Shown: positions 36,667 through 46,427, counted from the stretch's first letter. The stretch is DNA of 64,000 nucleotides from Schauerella fraxinea (GCA_030849965.1 JAVDKL010000002.1:248001-312000), one strand, 5' to 3'. Notes: a model not told the origin generated them from the letters alone. Numbers and translations are program-made.

Positions 36667-38436
36667 TCAACCCTGCGCCGTGCCCCAGGAGTCGCGCAGC
36701 GTGACTGTGCGATTGATGATGGGGTTTTCAGGCGTGGACGTTTCGCGGTCGGCCGTAAAGTAGCCCAGCCGTTCGAACTGCCACGCCGTTCCGGGCGCTG
36801 CATGGCTGCCCGGTTCGAGCCAGCCTTGAATCGTTTGCTTGGAATTTGGATTGATGAAATCCAGGAATTCCTTGTCGCCGCCATCGGGGTGGGGATCAGT
36901 AAACAAGCGGTCGTAAAGGTGAATCGTGGCGGGGATGGCGTGACGCGCGCTCACCCACGTGATGTTGCCCTTGACCTTGACGCTATCGGCACCCGGCGTG
37001 CCGCTTTTGGTATCGGGCAAATACTCGGCATGCACTTCAGTCACGTTTCCGTCGGCATCCTTGACGAACCCGGTGCACTTGATCACGTAGGCGTATTTCA
37101 GGCGCACCGTGTTGCCCGGGAACAGACGGAAGTATTTCTTGGGCGGCTCTTCGCGGAAGTCGTCACGCTCGATCCACAGTTCGCGCGTGAACGGGAAGTG
37201 GCGCAAGCCGGCGTCGGCGTTGTGCGGATTGATCTGCGCAGTGCAGGGTTCTTCGGCGTCTTCCGGATAGTTCGTGATGACCAGTTTGATGGGGTCGAGC
37301 ACCGCCACCGAACGTGAGGCGATCGGATCCAGGTCGTCGCGCACGGCCTGCTCGAGCAGGCTGTAGTCGAGACGCGAGTCGGATTTCGACGCGCCCGACC
37401 GATCGCACAGGAGGCGGATCGAAGCGGCGGTGTAGCCGCGGCGGCGCAGGCCGAACAAGGTGGGTAAGCGCGGATCGTCCCAACCGTCCACATGGCCTTC
37501 GCGCACCAATTGCAGCAGCTTGCGCTTGCTGGTGACGATGTAGCTCAGGTTCATGCGCGCGAATTCGTACTGGTGGGGCAGCGGCTCGGCGAGCTTGCCC
37601 AGCTCGGCCAGGCGCGCCAGGATCCAGTCGTAAAACGGCCGTTGGTCTTCGAATTCGAGGGTGCAGATGCTGTGCGTGATGCCTTCAAGCGCGTCTTCCA
37701 CCGGGTGCGCCCAGCTGTACATCGGGTAGATGCACCACTTGTTGCCCGTGCGATGGTGCGTGGCATGGCGCACGCGATACAACACCGGATCGCGCAGATT
37801 GATGTTGGGCGACTTCATGTCGATCTTCGCGCGCAGCACCATGCTGCCGTCCGGATGCTGGCCGTCGCGCATTTCGCGCAGGCGGGCGAGCGATTCGTCG
37901 GCAGGGCGGTCGCGGAAGGGCGAATTCTGGCCACCCTCGGTGAGCGTGCCGCGCAAGGCGCGGATCTGCTCGGCGCTTTGTTCGTCCACGTAGGCATGAC
38001 CGGCGCCGATCAGCGCTTCGGCGAAGTCATACATGTCGTCGAAATAGTCGCTGGCGAAGTACAGGTTATCTTCGGTGGGCGTTTTCCAGTCGAAGCCCAG
38101 CCAGTGCACCGCTTCGATGATGGCGTCGACGTACTCCTGCTCTTCCTTCTCGGGATTGGTGTCGTCGAAGCGCAAATGACACACGCCTCCGAAATCGCGC
38201 GCCAGCCCGAAGTTCAGGCAGATGGCCTTGGCATGTCCGATGTGCAGGTAACCGTTGGGCTCCGGCGGGAAGCGCGTGCGGATGCGGGCAGGATCCAATC
38301 CCCCCGCCTGCTGTTGACTGGCAGGCCCCGGCTTGCCGGACCAGCGCTTGTCTTGATAGCGGTCAGCACGCAAGTCGGCATCGATGATGTGGCGCAGGAA
38401 GTTCGCGGGCGGTGTCGGAGTGGTGGGGGAGGTCAT
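36667..38436 (-). CDS. glnS: Glutaminyl-tRNA synthetase
   Basis: A 589-residue class I synthetase charging tRNA-Gln. The HIGH motif is in PPEPNGYLHIGHAKA near residue 57, followed by RFDDTNPEKEEQEYVD, and the KMSKS-like motif appears as VTSKRKLLQLV. The C-terminal beta-barrel anticodon domain has FRLFPGNTVRLKYAYVI and RTVTLRDSWGT at the end. The protein is complete and the usual length. An N-terminal low-complexity stretch (SQQQAGG) precedes the catalytic core. Confidence 0.97.
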   Translation of the reverse strand: MTSPTTPTPPANFLRHIIDADLRADRYQDKRWSGKPGPASQQQAGGLDPARIRTRFPPEPNGYLHIGHAKAICLNFGLARDFGGVCHLRFDDTNPEKEEQEYVDAIIEAVHWLGFDWKTPTEDNLYFASDYFDDMYDFAEALIGAGHAYVDEQSAEQIRALRGTLTEGGQNSPFRDRPADESLARLREMRDGQHPDGSMVLRAKIDMKSPNINLRDPVLYRVRHATHHRTGNKWCIYPMYSWAHPVEDALEGITHSICTLEFEDQRPFYDWILARLAELGKLAEPLPHQYEFARMNLSYIVTSKRKLLQLVREGHVDGWDDPRLPTLFGLRRRGYTAASIRLLCDRSGASKSDSRLDYSLLEQAVRDDLDPIASRSVAVLDPIKLVITNYPEDAEEPCTAQINPHNADAGLRHFPFTRELWIERDDFREEPPKKYFRLFPGNTVRLKYAYVIKCTGFVKDADGNVTEVHAEYLPDTKSGTPGADSVKVKGNITWVSARHAIPATIHLYDRLFTDPHPDGGDKEFLDFINPNSKQTIQGWLEPGSHAAPGTAWQFERLGYFTADRETSTPENPIINRTVTLRDSWGTAQG

Positions 38437-38547
38437 GCTCGGAGGAGGTAGCGTGCAGCAGTAAAGGGATCATTTTGCCACGTCTGGAGAACGGGGCGCG
38501 GCGCGTCGGCCCATCCGGGTTGAAGTCGCTCTACACTAGCGGCCATC

Positions 38548-39888
38548 ATGGATATCTCTCCCCTGCAACTTGCCCGGATTCAGTTCACGGGTAGCGCAAG
38601 CTTCCTGGCGTTTTTCCTGCCGATGACGCTGGCTCTGGCGTGGGTGCTGCTGTTCTTCAAATGGCGCGCCCGGGTCACCCGCGATCCGGGCTGGACGGCC
38701 GCATACCGTTTCTGGGTGCGGGTGTATGCGCTGGCCTTTGTGCTCACGCTGGCGGGCAGCGTACCGCTTCTGTTTCAGCTGGGCAGCCTGTGGGCGGGCT
38801 TGATGGACAAGATCGGCAATGTGGCGGGCCCGTTGATCGGCTACGCCGTGTTGTCCGTCTTCATCTTCAAATCGTGTTTCCTCGGGGTGATGCTGTTTGG
38901 CCAGCGGCGCGTATCGCCCGCCGTGCATACATTTTCGATTTTCATGGTGGCCATCGGCCAGATGGCCGCCGTGTTTTGGGTGGTCGTGCTGCAGTCCTGG
39001 CTCGAAACGCCCACTGGCGCCCGGTTTTTCGACGGCCGCTATCAAGTTTTCGATTGGCCCGCGGTGGTGCTTAACCCCGCGCTCGGCTGGCAGCTGGGGC
39101 TTTTTGCGCTCACCTCGGCCTTGGCGGCCGCCTTCCTGATCATGGGCGTCACGGCCTGGCAGGCATTGCGCCGGCCCTTGGATCATGCCGAAAAGCTGGC
39201 CTTCAAAGCCGCTGTCGTGCTGGGCGCGCTCGCCGTGGTGCTGCAGGTACCGGTGGGCGTGGGCAGCGCCCGCGTCACCGCGTTGCATCAGCCGGCCAAG
39301 GCCGCCGCGGTGGCGGCATATTGGGAAACCGGCTCACAGCCTGCTTTCACCCTGTGGGGCATTCCCGATTCCCGCCACAAGCAAACCCGTCACGCTGTGA
39401 CGGTCGCCCACGGCAGCACGCTGCTCGGCCAGGACGGAGTCACGGGTCAGTTCCAGGGCCTGGACACCTACTCGGGCATGCATCCGCCAGTCGGTCCGAT
39501 CTTCTTTACCGTGCGTGTGGCGGTGCTGCTGGCCATCCTCATGGGGCTGACGGCCTGGGTGGTCTTTCTGCGGGTGCGCAATCGCGGCTTCGATCCGTCG
39601 GTGTTGTCCCGCGCCAGCCTGCGTGGGCTGAGTCTGCTGATGTTTGCGGGCAGCCTGTCGGGCGTGTTGCACACGTGGATCTATCTTTTCGGCATGCAGC
39701 CGTACGCGGTCAACGGCACAGTCACGCAAACGGAAATCCTCGGGCCGGCCGCCGCCGGGTCGCTTGCTTTGGCGCTCACCAGCTACACCGCCTTGTATGT
39801 GTTGCTGATCGTCGCCTTCCTGGCGATGTTGTTCCACGCCGCCCGGTATGGCGTCATCCCTGTTCGTAAAGTAGGACGCGCCGCATGA
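38548..39888 (+). CDS. CydA-like cytochrome bd subunit I lacking the usual heme ligands
   Basis: A 446-residue membrane protein that aligns by eye with E. coli CydA along its length: LARIQFTGSASFL at the N terminus, FVLTLAGSVPLLFQLGSLW, VVLNPALGW, KAAAVAAYWETGSQPAFTLWGIPD (Q-loop region), PPVGPIFFTVRV and GMQPYAVNGT. Yet the residues at heme-ligand positions are different: L20 for His19, L185 for His186, A325 for Met393, and K108 for Glu107; the GRQPW motif reads GMQPY. So heme b558, b595 and d as known would have no ligands. The downstream gene is a CydB-like protein overlapping by 4 bases. The fold is supported; oxidase activity is doubtful. E. coli reference recalled, not computed. Confidence 0.75.
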   Translation: MDISPLQLARIQFTGSASFLAFFLPMTLALAWVLLFFKWRARVTRDPGWTAAYRFWVRVYALAFVLTLAGSVPLLFQLGSLWAGLMDKIGNVAGPLIGYAVLSVFIFKSCFLGVMLFGQRRVSPAVHTFSIFMVAIGQMAAVFWVVVLQSWLETPTGARFFDGRYQVFDWPAVVLNPALGWQLGLFALTSALAAAFLIMGVTAWQALRRPLDHAEKLAFKAAVVLGALAVVLQVPVGVGSARVTALHQPAKAAAVAAYWETGSQPAFTLWGIPDSRHKQTRHAVTVAHGSTLLGQDGVTGQFQGLDTYSGMHPPVGPIFFTVRVAVLLAILMGLTAWVVFLRVRNRGFDPSVLSRASLRGLSLLMFAGSLSGVLHTWIYLFGMQPYAVNGTVTQTEILGPAAAGSLALALTSYTALYVLLIVAFLAMLFHAARYGVIPVRKVGRAA

Positions 39889-40919
39889 TCGCCACGCTTG
39901 CCGCCTCGATGGGCCTGAACCCAGGCGACGCCGCATTCTGGATGCCGCTCGCGTTCATGGGGATGTTGTTTTTGCTGGTGCTGGCGGGTACCGTCTTCGA
40001 CGGCTTCGATATCGGCGTCGGCATCCTTTTGGCTTGGGCGCCGGCGGAAGAACGCGGCCGCATGATGAATCTGCTCAGCCCGTGGCGTGACGCCAATGAA
40101 TTCTGGCTGCTCCTAGGCGTAGGCCTGTTCGTGGCGGCGTTTCCTTTCGGTTGGGGGGCCGTGCTCGGCCAGTTGTACGGGCCGCTGACGGCGATGGTAA
40201 TCGGCACCGTGCTGCGCTCGGCGTGCTTCGAGCTGCGCATCCGCGCCCGCACCGAACACAAATCTTGGTGGCTCTGGGGCTTCTGGGCGGGATCGGTGCT
40301 GACGGCGTTCGGCCAGGGCATGGCGCTCGGGCGCATCGTCACCGGCTATCAAACGGTGGCAGGTTACGGTTGGTTTGCCGTTTTCGTCGGCTTTTGCGCC
40401 GTCGCCACCTATGTGCTGCTGGGTTCGAGCTGGGTGATCATGCGCGTGCGTGGCGCCTTGCAGCAGCGCGCGGCCAACTGGGGCCGGCATGCGGTGCGCT
40501 GGACGGCCGCCGGCATGATCGCGATCGCGGTCACGCTGGGCCTGGCCAACCCGGGCATCTTCTATAAGTGGAGCAATCTGGCGCACATCGGCGTGGCGAT
40601 GTTGACGTGGGTGCTGCTGCTGGGCTGCTTCGTGGCCATCGAGATGATCCTCACGCGGATCGTGGCGGGCCGTGTGCGCAGCCTGCGCGCCGCGCCGTTC
40701 CTGCTCTGCATCTGCCTCTTGGCCTTGATGGTGGGCGCGCTGGCGTTCAGCCTGTTCCCCTATCTGATTCTGGACGACCTCACGCTGTGGGATGCCGCCG
40801 CCAACACCGATGTGCTGCGGCTGGTTCTGGTGGGCGTCGGCGTGGCGGTGCCGGTAATGCTGGTGTTTAACCTGCTGGCTTACCGCTCGGTGTTCAGCGA
40901 CGAAGTGCTGCGCAACTGA
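39885..40919 (+). CDS. CydB-like cytochrome bd subunit II
   Basis: A 344-residue integral membrane protein. The N-terminal helix carries VLAGTVFDGFDIGVGILL, the CydB hallmark DGFDxGVG, followed by WRDANEFWLLLGVGLFVAAFPFG and, near the C terminus, FSLFPYLILDDLTLWDAAANTDVL. About eight hydrophobic segments are present. Its ATG overlaps the CydA-like stop (ATGA), so the two are made together as a heterodimer. No small CydX-type frame with a ribosome-binding site follows. The function of the pair is open because the partner lacks canonical heme ligands. Confidence 0.85.
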   Translation: MIATLAASMGLNPGDAAFWMPLAFMGMLFLLVLAGTVFDGFDIGVGILLAWAPAEERGRMMNLLSPWRDANEFWLLLGVGLFVAAFPFGWGAVLGQLYGPLTAMVIGTVLRSACFELRIRARTEHKSWWLWGFWAGSVLTAFGQGMALGRIVTGYQTVAGYGWFAVFVGFCAVATYVLLGSSWVIMRVRGALQQRAANWGRHAVRWTAAGMIAIAVTLGLANPGIFYKWSNLAHIGVAMLTWVLLLGCFVAIEMILTRIVAGRVRSLRAAPFLLCICLLALMVGALAFSLFPYLILDDLTLWDAAANTDVLRLVLVGVGVAVPVMLVFNLLAYRSVFSDEVLRN

Positions 40920-40952
40920 GGCCTCGGCCTGGCGCTGCCGGAGTCGCGTTTT

Positions 40953-42401
40953 TCAGGCGTGCAATGCCGGCGTGGGCGTATCGGCCGCCAAGGGCAACGT
41001 GATCACCACTTGCAGGCCGCCTGTGTCGGCATTGGCCAGCACCAATTCGCCGCGATGGGCGCGAACGATGGCATCCACCAGCGCCAGGCCGAGTCCCACA
41101 CTGCCCGTGCGGGTGCGGGCATCGTCCAGTCGGGCAAACGGCCGCAGTGCCTCGGTGCGCCGGTCGGGCGCAATTCCTTCGCCATGATCGCGCACCGTGA
41201 GGCGCACCGTATCTTCCAGACGTTCCAGTTGCACCTCGACCGGCGGCGCGCCGTGGTGCAAGGCGTTGCCGATCAGGTTGTCCAGCAGACGCGCCAGGGC
41301 GACGGCATCGCCTTGTATGGTGATCGTGCGTTCGGGCAACGGCGTGAGCACCACGGGGCTGCCCACGCTGGTCCAGGCCGTGACGCGTTCGGGTAGCCAC
41401 TCGTTGAGCAGCATGGGGGCGAAGCGGTAGGTGCCGGGGTCGGTGCCGCGCACGAAGCCGATGAACTGATCGACCATGCGTTGCATGTCCTGAAGATCGT
41501 GCCGCAAGCCGGTTTGCAGCGCCGGATCGTCGGCCATCTCGATGCGCAGCCACATGCGCGAGAGCGGGCCCTTCAGATCATGCGGCAAGCCTGCGAGCAG
41601 CGTGCGGCGTACGGATTCGGCTTCGGCCAAGGCATCGAGCATCGCGTTGAAGCGCTCGCCCAGCGCGCGCGTTTCGAAGGGGCCGGAGGGCGACACGCGT
41701 TGCGGCTTGCCTTCGCCCAACCGGTCGGCCGCCTCGGCGAGCCGGGTGAGGGGACGCGCGATGTGCCAGGAAAACGTGGCCGCCAAGAGCAGCAAGACGC
41801 CCAGCCCGCCCAGCCACACCACGATCAAGGGGGTGGATATGGGTGGATCGAGACGCTCGAGCGGAATCACCAGCCATTCGCGCAATTGCGGGCCGTCGTC
41901 GGTACTCGTATTGGGGGCGAGCGAAATGAATACTTCCGGGTCCGGCCCGCGCGAGAGGGCCACGCGCGTGCCGTCATTGAGTTGCGCATTGAGTTGGCGT
42001 ACGAGCGAGCGCAGGTCGCGGCGCACGTCGTCGGGCGTCGGCGGTGGCGGCATATCGCCGTCCTCGCGGCGCCGCCATTGGCGTTGCAGACGGGCCTCGG
42101 CGGGGAGGGTGCGCGACCACAGGCGCCACTGGTTTTGCGAGGCGTTGCGCACGAACTCGGCCCGCTCTTCGGCGGGTACCTGGGACACGGCCGCGCGCAG
42201 GGTGCGGATCGTGGTGACGATGTAATCGAGCGCCACCTCTTCCATGAACTTGTCGCGGTAGTACGAGACGGTGGTCAACGTGGCGGCCTGGGCCACGAGC
42301 ACTGTACCCAGCACCAGCAACGTCAGGCGGCCCCGCAAGGACTTGGGCAGAAATCGCCGGCTATGCCGCCACGAGCGATGGAACCACGACGACCACGCCA
42401 T
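40953..42401 (-). CDS. Sensor histidine kinase, EnvZ type
   Basis: A 482-residue inner-membrane kinase: transmembrane helix 1 at about 26-46, a periplasmic part, transmembrane helix 2 at about 190-211, a HAMP linker, and dimerisation/phospho-acceptor helix LAGLPHDLKGPLSRMW with His274. The catalytic domain has LLDNLIGNALHHG, RDHGEGIAPD and SVGLGLALVDAI. The phosphatase motif HDxxT reads HDLKG, with Gly in place of Thr/Asn. It starts one base inside the response regulator stop, so the two are coupled. OmpR/EnvZ-like; signal unknown. Confidence 0.92.
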   Translation of the reverse strand: MAWSSWFHRSWRHSRRFLPKSLRGRLTLLVLGTVLVAQAATLTTVSYYRDKFMEEVALDYIVTTIRTLRAAVSQVPAEERAEFVRNASQNQWRLWSRTLPAEARLQRQWRRREDGDMPPPPTPDDVRRDLRSLVRQLNAQLNDGTRVALSRGPDPEVFISLAPNTSTDDGPQLREWLVIPLERLDPPISTPLIVVWLGGLGVLLLLAATFSWHIARPLTRLAEAADRLGEGKPQRVSPSGPFETRALGERFNAMLDALAEAESVRRTLLAGLPHDLKGPLSRMWLRIEMADDPALQTGLRHDLQDMQRMVDQFIGFVRGTDPGTYRFAPMLLNEWLPERVTAWTSVGSPVVLTPLPERTITIQGDAVALARLLDNLIGNALHHGAPPVEVQLERLEDTVRLTVRDHGEGIAPDRRTEALRPFARLDDARTRTGSVGLGLALVDAIVRAHRGELVLANADTGGLQVVITLPLAADTPTPALHA

Positions 42402-43102
42402 CAGGGGGCAAACCGGTAACCGATACCCCAGACAGTCTGAATCCAGCGGGGTTGCTTGGGATCCACCTCGATGGCGCGGCGCAGCCGCAGCACGGCGATA
42501 TCGATGGCCCGGTCGTTGCGCTCGCCGGCGTCGTCGTCACGCGCCAGCGCCAGCAGGCGTTCGCGCGACAGCGGTTTGCCCGCATTGCGCACCAGCGCCT
42601 CGAGCAGATTGATTTCGCCGCCGGTGAGTTTGACCTGCACCCCTTCGCGTGAGAGTTGGCGCTGGACGGGGTCGAACGTGAACGGGCCAAAATTGACCGG
42701 TGCATCCTTCGTGAGCGCCGATGGGCCACGCTTGCGGCGCAGCACCGCCTCGACGCGGGCCAGCAACTCGCGCGGGTCGAATGGCTTACCCAGGTAGTCG
42801 TCGGCACCGGCCTCCAGGCCGATGATGCGATCGACCGCTTCGTCGCGCGCGGTGAGCAGAATGACGGGAATATCTTCTCCCTGTTCGCGCAGACGGCGGC
42901 AGGCGTCGGCACCGTCGCCCGCGGGCAACATGCGATCGAGCACGATGAGATCGGGGCTATAGCGAATGATGCGCTCGGCCAGATCGTTGGCATCGGGCGC
43001 CAGCAGGGTGTCGTAGCCGTGACGATTGAGATAATCGGCCAGCAACTGACGGAGTGCCGGATCGTCGTCGACGACCAGTAATTTTGTGTGAGGGGCGTCC
43101 AT
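42401..43102 (-). CDS. OmpR-family response regulator
   Basis: A 233-residue regulator with a receiver domain (VVDDDPALRQLLADYL, phospho-acceptor Asp in DLIVLDRMLPAGDG, TARDEAVDRIIGLEAGADDYLGKPF) and an OmpR winged helix (VNFGPFTFDPVQRQL, GGEINLLEALVRNAGKPLSRERLL, WGIGYRFAP). The receiver is close to OmpR itself. It is the first gene of a two-gene operon with its kinase and is divergent from the usher-like barrel gene, a plausible target. Confidence 0.94.
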   Translation of the reverse strand: MDAPHTKLLVVDDDPALRQLLADYLNRHGYDTLLAPDANDLAERIIRYSPDLIVLDRMLPAGDGADACRRLREQGEDIPVILLTARDEAVDRIIGLEAGADDYLGKPFDPRELLARVEAVLRRKRGPSALTKDAPVNFGPFTFDPVQRQLSREGVQVKLTGGEINLLEALVRNAGKPLSRERLLALARDDDAGERNDRAIDIAVLRLRRAIEVDPKQPRWIQTVWGIGYRFAP

Positions 43103-43265
43103 GCGGCATCATCGCCTCTCAGCGCCCGGGGAGCAAGCGGGCGAAACCGTTTGAAATGAACACGGGCGCAGCGAAGGGCGCCCGGTTCTGCTGCAGTGCA
43201 GCGTTCGATGACGTAAACTGAATCGATTCCCCCGTTCGCTTTCGTTCGCTTTTTTCGAGGCGCTA

Positions 43266-44549
43266 GTGACCCCTATTTCTCAGCTCTCTTTACGCTCTTC
43301 GACCGCGCGTCGCGCGGATGACCGTTCGCGCCCGTTGCTTTGCGCGGGCGTGTTGGCGGGAGCGCTGCTGGGAATGGCGTTCACAGGCGGCGCCGCTTGG
43401 GCGCAAAGTAATCTGGGCATCGGCGTGCTGGCGCCTGCGTTGCCGATGCCGATCGAGGCCCCGGAACCGGTCGCCATGGCGATCGAGCCCCTCGATCCCA
43501 CCGTCTGCGCGCGTGAAGCCGGCGGCGGGCTCAAGCTCGATGGCGTGGTAGTGGGCGGCGATGAGATCGACAACATGGCGCAGGCGCGTTGCCGCCTGGG
43601 CAACGAGGCCGTTGTGGCGGAGGCCGACGCGGCCTATGTGCTCGAACTCACGCCGGAAGAACGACACGCCGCGGCCGATAAGGTCATCATGCCCACGCCC
43701 CGGCGCACGCAACGCAAGTGGCTCGGTTCGCTCACCCCGCAGACCGGTGTGACGACCGATACGCGCACGATGACGTACCGCAATGAAAGCGGCCAGACCG
43801 TGGCCGTGGGTAGCGTGGCCTCCAATACGCCGTGGTGGGGGCAGTCGACCCAGATTGGCGGGGTGCAGTTGTCCAACTGGTCCTCATCCTCGGCGCGCAC
43901 GCTGTCGCAAGGTCAGTTCGGCTATTCGTCGATGGTAGGGCGGATCGACAACACCGATCTGGCCGCGGGCGCCGGCAAGCTCGATTACGGCGCCACGGCC
44001 GGCAGCAGCAGTCTGCGCTATGGCGTCACGCCCTCGATGACGCTCGAAAGCCAGGTCGAAACGGCCCCCACGCTCACCGCGATGGGATTGGGCACCACCT
44101 ACACCGCGGGCACCTTGGGCACGTTCCAGGTGGGCGCCACGCAGAGCACATATGAGCGGTCGGATGCGCGACGCTACCGGTTGGGCTATTCGGTCGATCT
44201 CGCCCACTCGGTCACCGTCAGCTACGTCAACGAACAGATCGATCAAGGCTTCTCGGATCTCGCCACCTACGAAGATGGTGCGGCGGGTGCGCGTCAAACG
44301 CGCAATACGCTGACGGCCGGTGTGCCGATCAGCGGCTGGGGTACCTTCAGCGGCACGTATTCCGGTCTGCAGGAAAACAATGCCTCGGCCGAACGCCGCT
44401 ACGGCGTGCAGCACAGCATGGCCCTGGCGCCGCGCGTACGCATGGCGCTGGGTGCCGATCGCGAGGTCGTGTCGGGCGAATACAAGATGGGCGTCAAGCT
44501 CACGATGCCGGTGGATGATTTTATGGGCACGCTCGGTTTGGGCTGGTGA
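43266..44549 (+). CDS. Usher-like outer-membrane barrel protein, unknown
   Basis: A 427-residue exported protein with a signal peptide cleaved after AWA at 44-46. Residues 47-145 contain two cysteines (81, 109) and may be a periplasmic domain. From about 155 on, alternating strands such as TDTRTMTYRN, GKLDYGATAGSSSLRYGVTPSMTL, RYRLGYSVDLAHSVTVSYV and a C-terminal TLGLGW (terminal aromatic) look like an outer-membrane barrel, resembling part of the fimbrial usher barrel. It lacks chaperone, pilin or usher plug partners. The start is GTG at 43266 with GAGG upstream. Divergent from the OmpR-type pair. Confidence 0.6.
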   Translation: MTPISQLSLRSSTARRADDRSRPLLCAGVLAGALLGMAFTGGAAWAQSNLGIGVLAPALPMPIEAPEPVAMAIEPLDPTVCAREAGGGLKLDGVVVGGDEIDNMAQARCRLGNEAVVAEADAAYVLELTPEERHAAADKVIMPTPRRTQRKWLGSLTPQTGVTTDTRTMTYRNESGQTVAVGSVASNTPWWGQSTQIGGVQLSNWSSSSARTLSQGQFGYSSMVGRIDNTDLAAGAGKLDYGATAGSSSLRYGVTPSMTLESQVETAPTLTAMGLGTTYTAGTLGTFQVGATQSTYERSDARRYRLGYSVDLAHSVTVSYVNEQIDQGFSDLATYEDGAAGARQTRNTLTAGVPISGWGTFSGTYSGLQENNASAERRYGVQHSMALAPRVRMALGADREVVSGEYKMGVKLTMPVDDFMGTLGLGW

Positions 44550-44591
44550 GGCGGTTTACACTCTCGACCATGATGCTTTTCTTGATCCCCC

Positions 44592-46427
44592 ATGTCTGAT
44601 GTTGACGTAGATTCGCGCGCCCTCGAGATTCTGCAGCGGGTATTTGGCTACGAATCGTTCCGGGGCGACCAGCATGCGATCGTCGATCATGTGATCGCCG
44701 GCGGCGACGCCCTGGTGCTCATGCCCACCGGCGGCGGCAAATCCCTCTGTTACCAGGTGCCGGCGCTCGCCCGGCCCGGTACCGGCATAGTGGTGTCACC
44801 CTTGATCGCATTGATGCAGGATCAGGTCGATGCGCTCACCGAATTGGGCGTGCGCGCCGAGTTTCTCAATTCGACCCAAGACTGGAAAGTGGCCCGCGAA
44901 GTCGAACAGGCATTCCTGGCCGGCGACCTCGATCTGCTCTACGTCGCGCCCGAACGCTTGCTGACCGATCGCTGCCTGAACATGCTCTCGGATGGCCGCA
45001 TTTCGCTGTTTGCCATCGACGAGGCCCATTGCGTGTCGCAGTGGGGTCACGACTTCCGGCCCGAGTATCTCGGGCTGTCGATGTTGCACGAGCGCTGGCC
45101 CGACGTGCCGCGCATCGCACTCACGGCCACTGCCACGGCCGAGACGCGCGTCGAGATCGCGCAGCGCCTGTCGCTGGATCATGCCGAACATTTCGTCGCC
45201 AGTTTCGACCGTCCCAACATCCGCTATCGCATCGTCGAGAAAAACGATGTGCGCCGCCAACTCATCGAGCTGATTCGCACCGAGCACGCGGGCGAGGCCG
45301 GCGTGGTGTATTGCCTGTCGCGCTCGCGCGTGGAAGATACCGCCGAATTTCTGTGCTCGCAGGGCGTCAACGCCTTGCATTACCACGCAGGGTTGAGCCC
45401 GGCGGTGCGGGCGCAAAATCAGTCCAGGTTTTTGCGCGAAGACGGCATCGTGATGGTGGCCACCATTGCGTTCGGCATGGGCATCGATAAGCCCGACGTG
45501 CGATTTGTGGCGCATATCGATTTGCCCAAATCGGTCGAAGGCTACTACCAGGAAACCGGCCGCGCCGGCCGTGACGGCTTGCCTGCCACGGCATGGCTGG
45601 CCTATGGCCTGCAGGACGTGGTGCAACAGCGCCGCATGATCGACGAGTCGCCTGGCGACGATGCCTATCGCCGTCGCCTGGGGCAGCAGCTCGATGCGAT
45701 GCTGGGCTTGTGCGAAACGGTCACGTGCCGGCGCGTGCGTCTGCTCGAATACTTCGGCCAGCACACCGGCCCCTGCGGCAATTGCGATGTGTGCCTCGAT
45801 CCGCCGGAGGCCTGGGACGGCACCGTGGCCGCGCAAAAAGTGCTGTCGGCTGTGTATCGCTTGTGGAAGGAACGCGGCCAGCGCTATGGCGCGGGCCACA
45901 TCATCGATATCCTGCGCGGCAAATCAAACGAGCGCATCAAGCAATCGTCGCACGATCAGTTGAGCGTGTTCGGCATCGGCGCCGATCTATCCGATCAAGC
46001 CTGGCGCGGGGTGTTGCGGCAATTGCTGGCGCAGCGCTTATTGGCCGTCGACCATGACGGTTTCGGCACGCTGATGCTCACTGAAGACAGCCGGGCGGTG
46101 TTGAAGGGCGAGCGGCAATTGATGCTGCGCCGTGAATCGGAAAAGGCGGCGCGCAGTACGCGTGTGGGGACGCGCAGCCGCGCCGATGCGATCGTGTTGC
46201 CCGGCGAAGCGCAAACGCGGTTTGAAGCATTGCGCACCTGGCGCGGCGAAGTGGCGCGCAGCCACGGCGTGCCTGCGTATGTGATCTTTCACGACGCCAC
46301 GTTGCGCGAGATCGCCTTGGCCGAGCCGGCCTCGCTCGACGATCTGGCGCATATCAGCGGCGTGGGCGCCCGCAAGCTCGAAGCCTATGGCGAAGATATC
46401 CTGCGCGAAGTGGCGCGCGGCGCGTGA
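44592..46427 (+). CDS. recQ: ATP-dependent DNA helicase RecQ
   Basis: A 611-residue 3'-5' helicase of the RecF recombination pathway. Walker A MPTGGGKS ends at residue 51 (Lys50), DEAH at 143-146, then [38 protein letters not shown] and [10 protein letters not shown]; the zinc site is in [26 protein letters not shown] and HRDC ([27 protein letters not shown]) domains follow. All helicase motifs look intact. The following acetyltransferase overlaps its stop by 4 bases. Confidence 0.96.
   Translation: MSDVDVDSRALEILQRVFGYESFRGDQHAIVDHVIAGGDALVLMPTGGGKSLCYQVPALARPGTGIVVSPLIALMQDQVDALTELGVRAEFLNSTQDWKVAREVEQAFLAGDLDLLYVAPERLLTDRCLNMLSDGRISLFAIDEAHCVSQWGHDFRPEYLGLSMLHERWPDVPRIALTATATAETRVEIAQRLSLDHAEHFVASFDRPNIRYRIVEKNDVRRQLIELIRTEHAGEAGVVYCLSRSRVEDTAEFLCSQGVNALHYHAGLSPAVRAQNQSRFLREDGIVMVATIAFGMGIDKPDVRFVAHIDLPKSVEGYYQETGRAGRDGLPATAWLAYGLQDVVQQRRMIDESPGDDAYRRRLGQQLDAMLGLCETVTCRRVRLLEYFGQHTGPCGNCDVCLDPPEAWDGTVAAQKVLSAVYRLWKERGQRYGAGHIIDILRGKSNERIKQSSHDQLSVFGIGADLSDQAWRGVLRQLLAQRLLAVDHDGFGTLMLTEDSRAVLKGERQLMLRRESEKAARSTRVGTRSRADAIVLPGEAQTRFEALRTWRGEVARSHGVPAYVIFHDATLREIALAEPASLDDLAHISGVGARKLEAYGEDILREVARGA

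Noticed and set aside
38548-39888. The CydA-like gene as a pseudogene
   Set aside because: The reading frame is complete, hydrophobic segments and conserved loops remain, and it is translationally coupled to an intact CydB-like gene; loss of ligands looks like divergence, not decay.
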